Assembly (NCBI GenBank): GCA_026389655.1
Contig: JAPLHL010000509.1
Coordinates: 1 to 8,219, forward strand
Direction of reading: 5' to 3'
Origin: Chloroflexota bacterium
Lineage (GTDB): Bacteria; Chloroflexota; Dehalococcoidia; GIF9; UBA5629
Length of the DNA: 8,219 bases
Shown: positions 5,336 through 8,219 of the stretch, piece by piece
Numbering within the stretch: the first letter of the stretch is position 1
How the letters are laid out: each line of letters starts with the position of its first letter
The notes under the pieces: generated by a model
Told to the model about the DNA's origin: nothing
Seen by the model: the letters and a program-made list of their open reading frames with translations, nothing else
The model's database searches: none
Translations under genes and position numbers: made by a program

Positions 5336-7047
5336 CCTTTGACGAACTGTACGCTCAGGCCAGGGCAAACTGGGAACCGCTTTACGACAGCCGGACTACC
5401 CATGTATTGATCGGGACCGCTACCTGCGGACGCGCCGCAGGCTCACTGGCCGTTTTGGACGCTTTCAGGCACGGAATAGAAGGTCTTACAAATCCTGTGC
5501 GCATCTCCGAGGTAGGCTGCATGGGCATGTGCTCGTACGAGCCGCTGGTAATAATATTGAAGCCCGGCGACTTTGCTGTGTGCTACCACCACGTCACGCC
5601 CCAGTTGGTGCCGCAACTCATTGAAGGCTATGTCAAAGGGGATGACCCCTGCCTTGACCTTGCCCTGGGCACCGTGGCAGGCGGCGGCAGTGAAGCCGTA
5701 TATATCCCCGAGTTGGAGCGTTTTAACCATGAGACACGTCTCTTACTGCGCAACTGCGGCTATAATTCACCGCTGGATATCGATCATTACATCGCCTGCG
5801 GCGGCTATAGAGGGCTGGACAAATCCCTGCACGTGAAACCGGCCGCCATAATAAAAGAGGTTGAGAAGTCAGGTCTGCGCGGCCGCGGGGGAGCAGGATT
5901 TCCCACAGCCACCAAATGGAAGCTTTGCGCCCGGGCCAGAAACAAAACCAAATACGTGATCTGCAATGCAGACGAAGGCGACCCCGGCGCTTTCATGGAC
6001 AGGGTCTTACTCGAGAGCGATCCGCATGCGGTCATTGAGGGTATGTCTATCGCTGGTTACTCCGTTGGCGCACATCGGGGGTTTATCTATGTCAGGGAGG
6101 AGTATCCACTTGCCATAGACAGATTGAAAACTGCGCTGGAACAATCCCGGCAAAAAGGACTGCTGGGCAGGAACATTCTAGATAGCGGCTTTGATTTTGA
6201 TATCGAGATTGTCAAAGGGGCAGGCGCCTTTGTCTCCGGTGAAGAGACGGCCATGATAGCCGCCATAGAGGGCAGCGAAGTGCCGACGGGGACGACACTC
6301 AACACCCTGATCAATGATATCGGCGGTGGCGTCAGGAACAGCAAACAGTTCAAGGGCGTGCAGATTGGCGGACCGTCGGGCGGGTGCCTGCCTGAAAGCC
6401 TGCTGGATACGCCCATCGACTTCGACTCGCTTAAGGAAGCCGGGGCCATTATGGGGTCGGGCGGCGTGATCGTGATGGACGAGGACAACTGCATGGTGGA
6501 TACGGCGAAATTCTTCATCGATTTCAGCCAGCGGGAGTCCTGCGGCAAGTGTACGCAGTGCCGTATTGGGACCTTCCAGATGCTTGGCATCCTTGAGGAC
6601 ATAACGAAGGGAAACGGCTCTCCGGATGGGCTGGATAATTTGAAAGATCTGGCGGAAGATATTAAATCTGCCTCCCTCTGCGGGCTGGGCAGGATGGCAC
6701 CCAATCCGGTGCTAACTACATTGCGCTACTTCCGCGATGAGTATGAAGCCCATGTGGTGGAGAAACGCTGTCCCGCCCGCGTTTGCAAGGACCTGACGGC
6801 TTACTACATACTGCCGGACAAATGCGAGAGAGGCTGCGACCACTGTGTGCTGGCCTGTCCGGCAGAGGCCATATTCAGTGATGAAAAAGGATTGAAAATC
6901 GTAGACCAGGCCAAGTGCACCAAGTGCAGCAGTTGTGAGCTGGTCTGCCCGGCAGAGTATAATGCAGTTGTTAGATTATCTCCCGTCAGCCTGGTGCCCG
7001 GGGACCGCCGCACCCGGCCGGAAACGGCCTCAAAGGAGTCAAAATAA
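5332..7047 (+). CDS. NuoF/HydB-like flavoprotein with extra Fe-S domains and an apparent internal deletion
   Basis: Resembles the NAD(P)H-oxidising FMN subunit of bifurcating hydrogenases and formate dehydrogenases (HydB, HndC) more than plain NuoF. Domains in order: a thioredoxin-like domain (about 20-100) with C32, C63 and C67; the FMN fold (about 150-315) with GLRGRGGAGFPTATKW (181-196), CNADEGDPGAF (211-221) and GAGAFVSGEETA (297-308); a truncated SLBB region (about 316-380); the N3-type cluster C404, C407, C410 and C450; and a C-terminal ferredoxin domain with two cysteine sets (C498/C502/C505/C509 and C529/C532/C535/C539). Between AAIEGS (ending at S315) and EVPTGTTL (from E316), about 65-70 residues normally present in the family are absent without loss of frame. 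That segment normally holds the KPPFPA and NNVET motifs contacting NADH and FMN. The 571-residue length is short for HydB (about 600-640). NADH activity is therefore uncertain. Confidence 0.88.
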   Translation: MTFDELYAQARANWEPLYDSRTTHVLIGTATCGRAAGSLAVLDAFRHGIEGLTNPVRISEVGCMGMCSYEPLVIILKPGDFAVCYHHVTPQLVPQLIEGYVKGDDPCLDLALGTVAGGGSEAVYIPELERFNHETRLLLRNCGYNSPLDIDHYIACGGYRGLDKSLHVKPAAIIKEVEKSGLRGRGGAGFPTATKWKLCARARNKTKYVICNADEGDPGAFMDRVLLESDPHAVIEGMSIAGYSVGAHRGFIYVREEYPLAIDRLKTALEQSRQKGLLGRNILDSGFDFDIEIVKGAGAFVSGEETAMIAAIEGSEVPTGTTLNTLINDIGGGVRNSKQFKGVQIGGPSGGCLPESLLDTPIDFDSLKEAGAIMGSGGVIVMDEDNCMVDTAKFFIDFSQRESCGKCTQCRIGTFQMLGILEDITKGNGSPDGLDNLKDLAEDIKSASLCGLGRMAPNPVLTTLRYFRDEYEAHVVEKRCPARVCKDLTAYYILPDKCERGCDHCVLACPAEAIFSDEKGLKIVDQAKCTKCSSCELVCPAEYNAVVRLSPVSLVPGDRRTRPETASKESK

Positions 7048-7050
7048 GCG

Positions 7051-7812
7051 ATGACAATAACCATAGCAGTAACCGGTAAGGGTGGTGTGGGCAAGACCGC
7101 AATATCGGCCGTGCTGGTGGATTTTCTATCGAGTAAAGGTATTGTGCTGGCGGTGGACGCAGATCCCAGCACCAATCTCAATGATGCCCTGGGCGTTAGC
7201 CTCAAGAGCACGGTTGGTAAAACCCGCGAGAAAATGGCAGGCGATATAAAGAGCGGACGTATAGCTATGGACGTTTCTAAACAGGAGATCCTGGACGCCC
7301 GTATCCACGAGTCGCTGGTCGAAACTGAGAGGTTTGACCTGCTGGCCATGGGCCGGCCTGAGGGGCCGGGCTGCTACTGCGCCGCTAACCATATGATCCG
7401 CTTCTCAATCGACAAGCTGGCCAAGAATTATGATTACGTTGTGATGGACTGCGAGGCCGGGCTTGAACATATCAGCCGCCAGACCACGCAGGATATAGAT
7501 TTTCTGCTGGCAGTAACCGACCCGACCATGCGGGGGCTGAATACGGCCAAACGACTTCAGCAGCTTATCGGCGAGATGCGCACCAGCGTCAAAGCGGGTG
7601 TCTTCCTTGTATTGAACCGGCTGAAAAATGGCATCCCTCCGGCCATTGAAGATGAGATCAGGAAGTCCGGTTTGATCCTGGTCGCCACCATCCCGGAGGA
7701 CTTTGAGATCACAGAACTGGACATCAAGGGCGAACCCCTGACGAAGTTGCCTCTCGATTCCAAGTTCCGGCGCTCCGTGCAGGAAATGCTTTTCAGGCTT
7801 AAAATCCGTTGA
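7051..7812 (+). CDS. cooC: CooC/AcsF-type nickel-insertion ATPase
   Basis: P-loop ATPase of the MinD/SIMIBI class that drives nickel loading or maturation of CO dehydrogenase (CooC) or acetyl-CoA synthase (AcsF). The 253-residue product matches the family (about 250-260). The deviant Walker A motif is GKGGVGKT (9-16). A switch region VDADPSTNL (35-43) follows, then the metal-binding C-x-C pair C108 and C110 in GPGCYCAANH, which forms the dimer-interface metal site in CooC. A Walker-B-like VMDCEAGLEHISR spans 131-143. It starts three bases after the nuoF-like stop, with AAAGGAG at 7032-7038. Sequence alone does not decide between CooC and AcsF roles; both target enzymes are expected in this genome. 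Placement in the second unit rather than beside cdhA is notable but not unusual. Confidence 0.92.
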   Translation: MTITIAVTGKGGVGKTAISAVLVDFLSSKGIVLAVDADPSTNLNDALGVSLKSTVGKTREKMAGDIKSGRIAMDVSKQEILDARIHESLVETERFDLLAMGRPEGPGCYCAANHMIRFSIDKLAKNYDYVVMDCEAGLEHISRQTTQDIDFLLAVTDPTMRGLNTAKRLQQLIGEMRTSVKAGVFLVLNRLKNGIPPAIEDEIRKSGLILVATIPEDFEITELDIKGEPLTKLPLDSKFRRSVQEMLFRLKIR

Positions 7813-7815
7813 CAG

Positions 7816-8219
7816 ATGACTGAAAACAAGACCAGGCTATTTAACCTCGCCGAGCTGGAAGGCAAGATAAGCCCGCACCAGGGACAGGTGAAGGGCGGGT
7901 TAAAAATGCGTGCGGCTGCGCTGGAATACGTAACCGATACGTCAGCCCTGGCTGAATATTTCGGCGGATTTGTTGATAAGGTGGGGATAGGGGAAGACTG
8001 GGCTGTCGCCAAGGAGCTGTATCCCGGCGTCATCATTCACTTTGTTTTCAACCGCGCAGACATGGAGTTTCCCGCCCGGTTACAGGCCCTATACAGCGGT
8101 GAAAGAATTAAAATAATCCATGGCGACGAGCTTGCTACTATGACCATTTCGCTGGCCAACCAGCTTTTGCGCTATGTCATGGAAAAAAACCCGGATAAAA
8201 AGCTGCCTGAGGTCTGTTA
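7816..8219 (+). CDS. Unrecognised protein downstream of cooC (ends at or runs past right edge)
   Basis: Open reading frame of 134 complete codons starting three bases after cooC. The last two bases (TA) could begin a stop codon or a tyrosine codon, so it is not clear whether the gene ends here. The protein is soluble-looking, with no signal peptide, membrane segment or cysteine cluster (a single Cys at 134). Features are a short conserved-looking EYFGGFVDK (47-55), the hydrophobic strand PGVIIHFVFN (70-79), DMEFPARLQALYSGE (82-96) and a predicted helix LATMTISLANQLLRYVM (106-122). The strand followed by the EFPARLQALY block loosely recalls the C-terminal part of DUF3786 proteins seen in acetyl-CoA-pathway and sulfate-reducer genomes; this is recall only. 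No good Shine-Dalgarno site precedes 7816; an internal ATG at 7906 is preceded by AAGGGCGGG and is an alternative start. Tight spacing suggests co-expression with cooC. Function unknown. Confidence 0.7.
   Translation, partial: MTENKTRLFNLAELEGKISPHQGQVKGGLKMRAAALEYVTDTSALAEYFGGFVDKVGIGEDWAVAKELYPGVIIHFVFNRADMEFPARLQALYSGERIKIIHGDELATMTISLANQLLRYVMEKNPDKKLPEVC

Noticed and set aside
6087..6704. Minus-strand 205-codon frame opposite the nuoF-like gene, next to the suspected deletion
   Set aside because: The plus strand carries unbroken NuoF motifs through this region. The antisense translation is serine/proline-rich low-information sequence, typical of a shadow.

Overview
The window is part of a Wood-Ljungdahl (reductive acetyl-CoA) carbon-fixation locus from an anaerobic bacterium. 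It contains the start of a CO dehydrogenase gene, the methyltransferase and corrinoid iron-sulfur protein genes that carry the methyl group, a NADH-dehydrogenase-like electron-transfer pair and a nickel-insertion ATPase. Sigma-70-like promoters, Shine-Dalgarno sites and a bacterial AcsE/AcsD/AcsC set indicate a bacterium. The CO dehydrogenase is instead of the archaeal CdhA type. That mixture, with moderate GC content, would fit an uncultured Chloroflexota (Dehalococcoidia-like) lineage, but this placement is inference and is not proven here.

Layout. On the minus strand, positions 1-808 hold the N-terminal third of cdhA, which runs off the left edge. It is preceded by its own likely promoter and by an RNase HI gene (912-1391). 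A 90-bp divergent spacer follows. On the plus strand, acsE (1482), acsD (2376) and acsC (3283, overlapping acsD by 11 bp) form one tight unit. A 187-bp spacer holds four degenerate CCCTAAA-like heptamers, an inverted repeat and a good -35/-10 promoter. A second unit follows: nuoE-like (4838), nuoF-like (5332, ATGA overlap), cooC/acsF-like (7051) and an unrecognised gene cut by the right edge (7816).

How they work together. AcsE moves a methyl group from methyl-tetrahydrofolate to the cobalamin of AcsC-AcsD, which delivers it to acetyl-CoA synthase (not in the window). CdhA interconverts CO2 and CO. The CooC-like ATPase would mature the nickel sites of CODH or ACS. The NuoE/NuoF pair resembles HydC/HydB of bifurcating hydrogenases and formate dehydrogenases, but no catalytic partner is present here.

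The most striking observation is that the NuoF-like protein appears to lack, in frame, about 65-70 residues. The missing segment normally carries the Asn-Asn FMN-binding motif and the aromatic residue that stacks on NADH. This is either a cofactor-altered flavoprotein homologue or an assembly or deletion artefact. The second point of interest is the archaeal-type CdhA beside bacterial-type Acs proteins.
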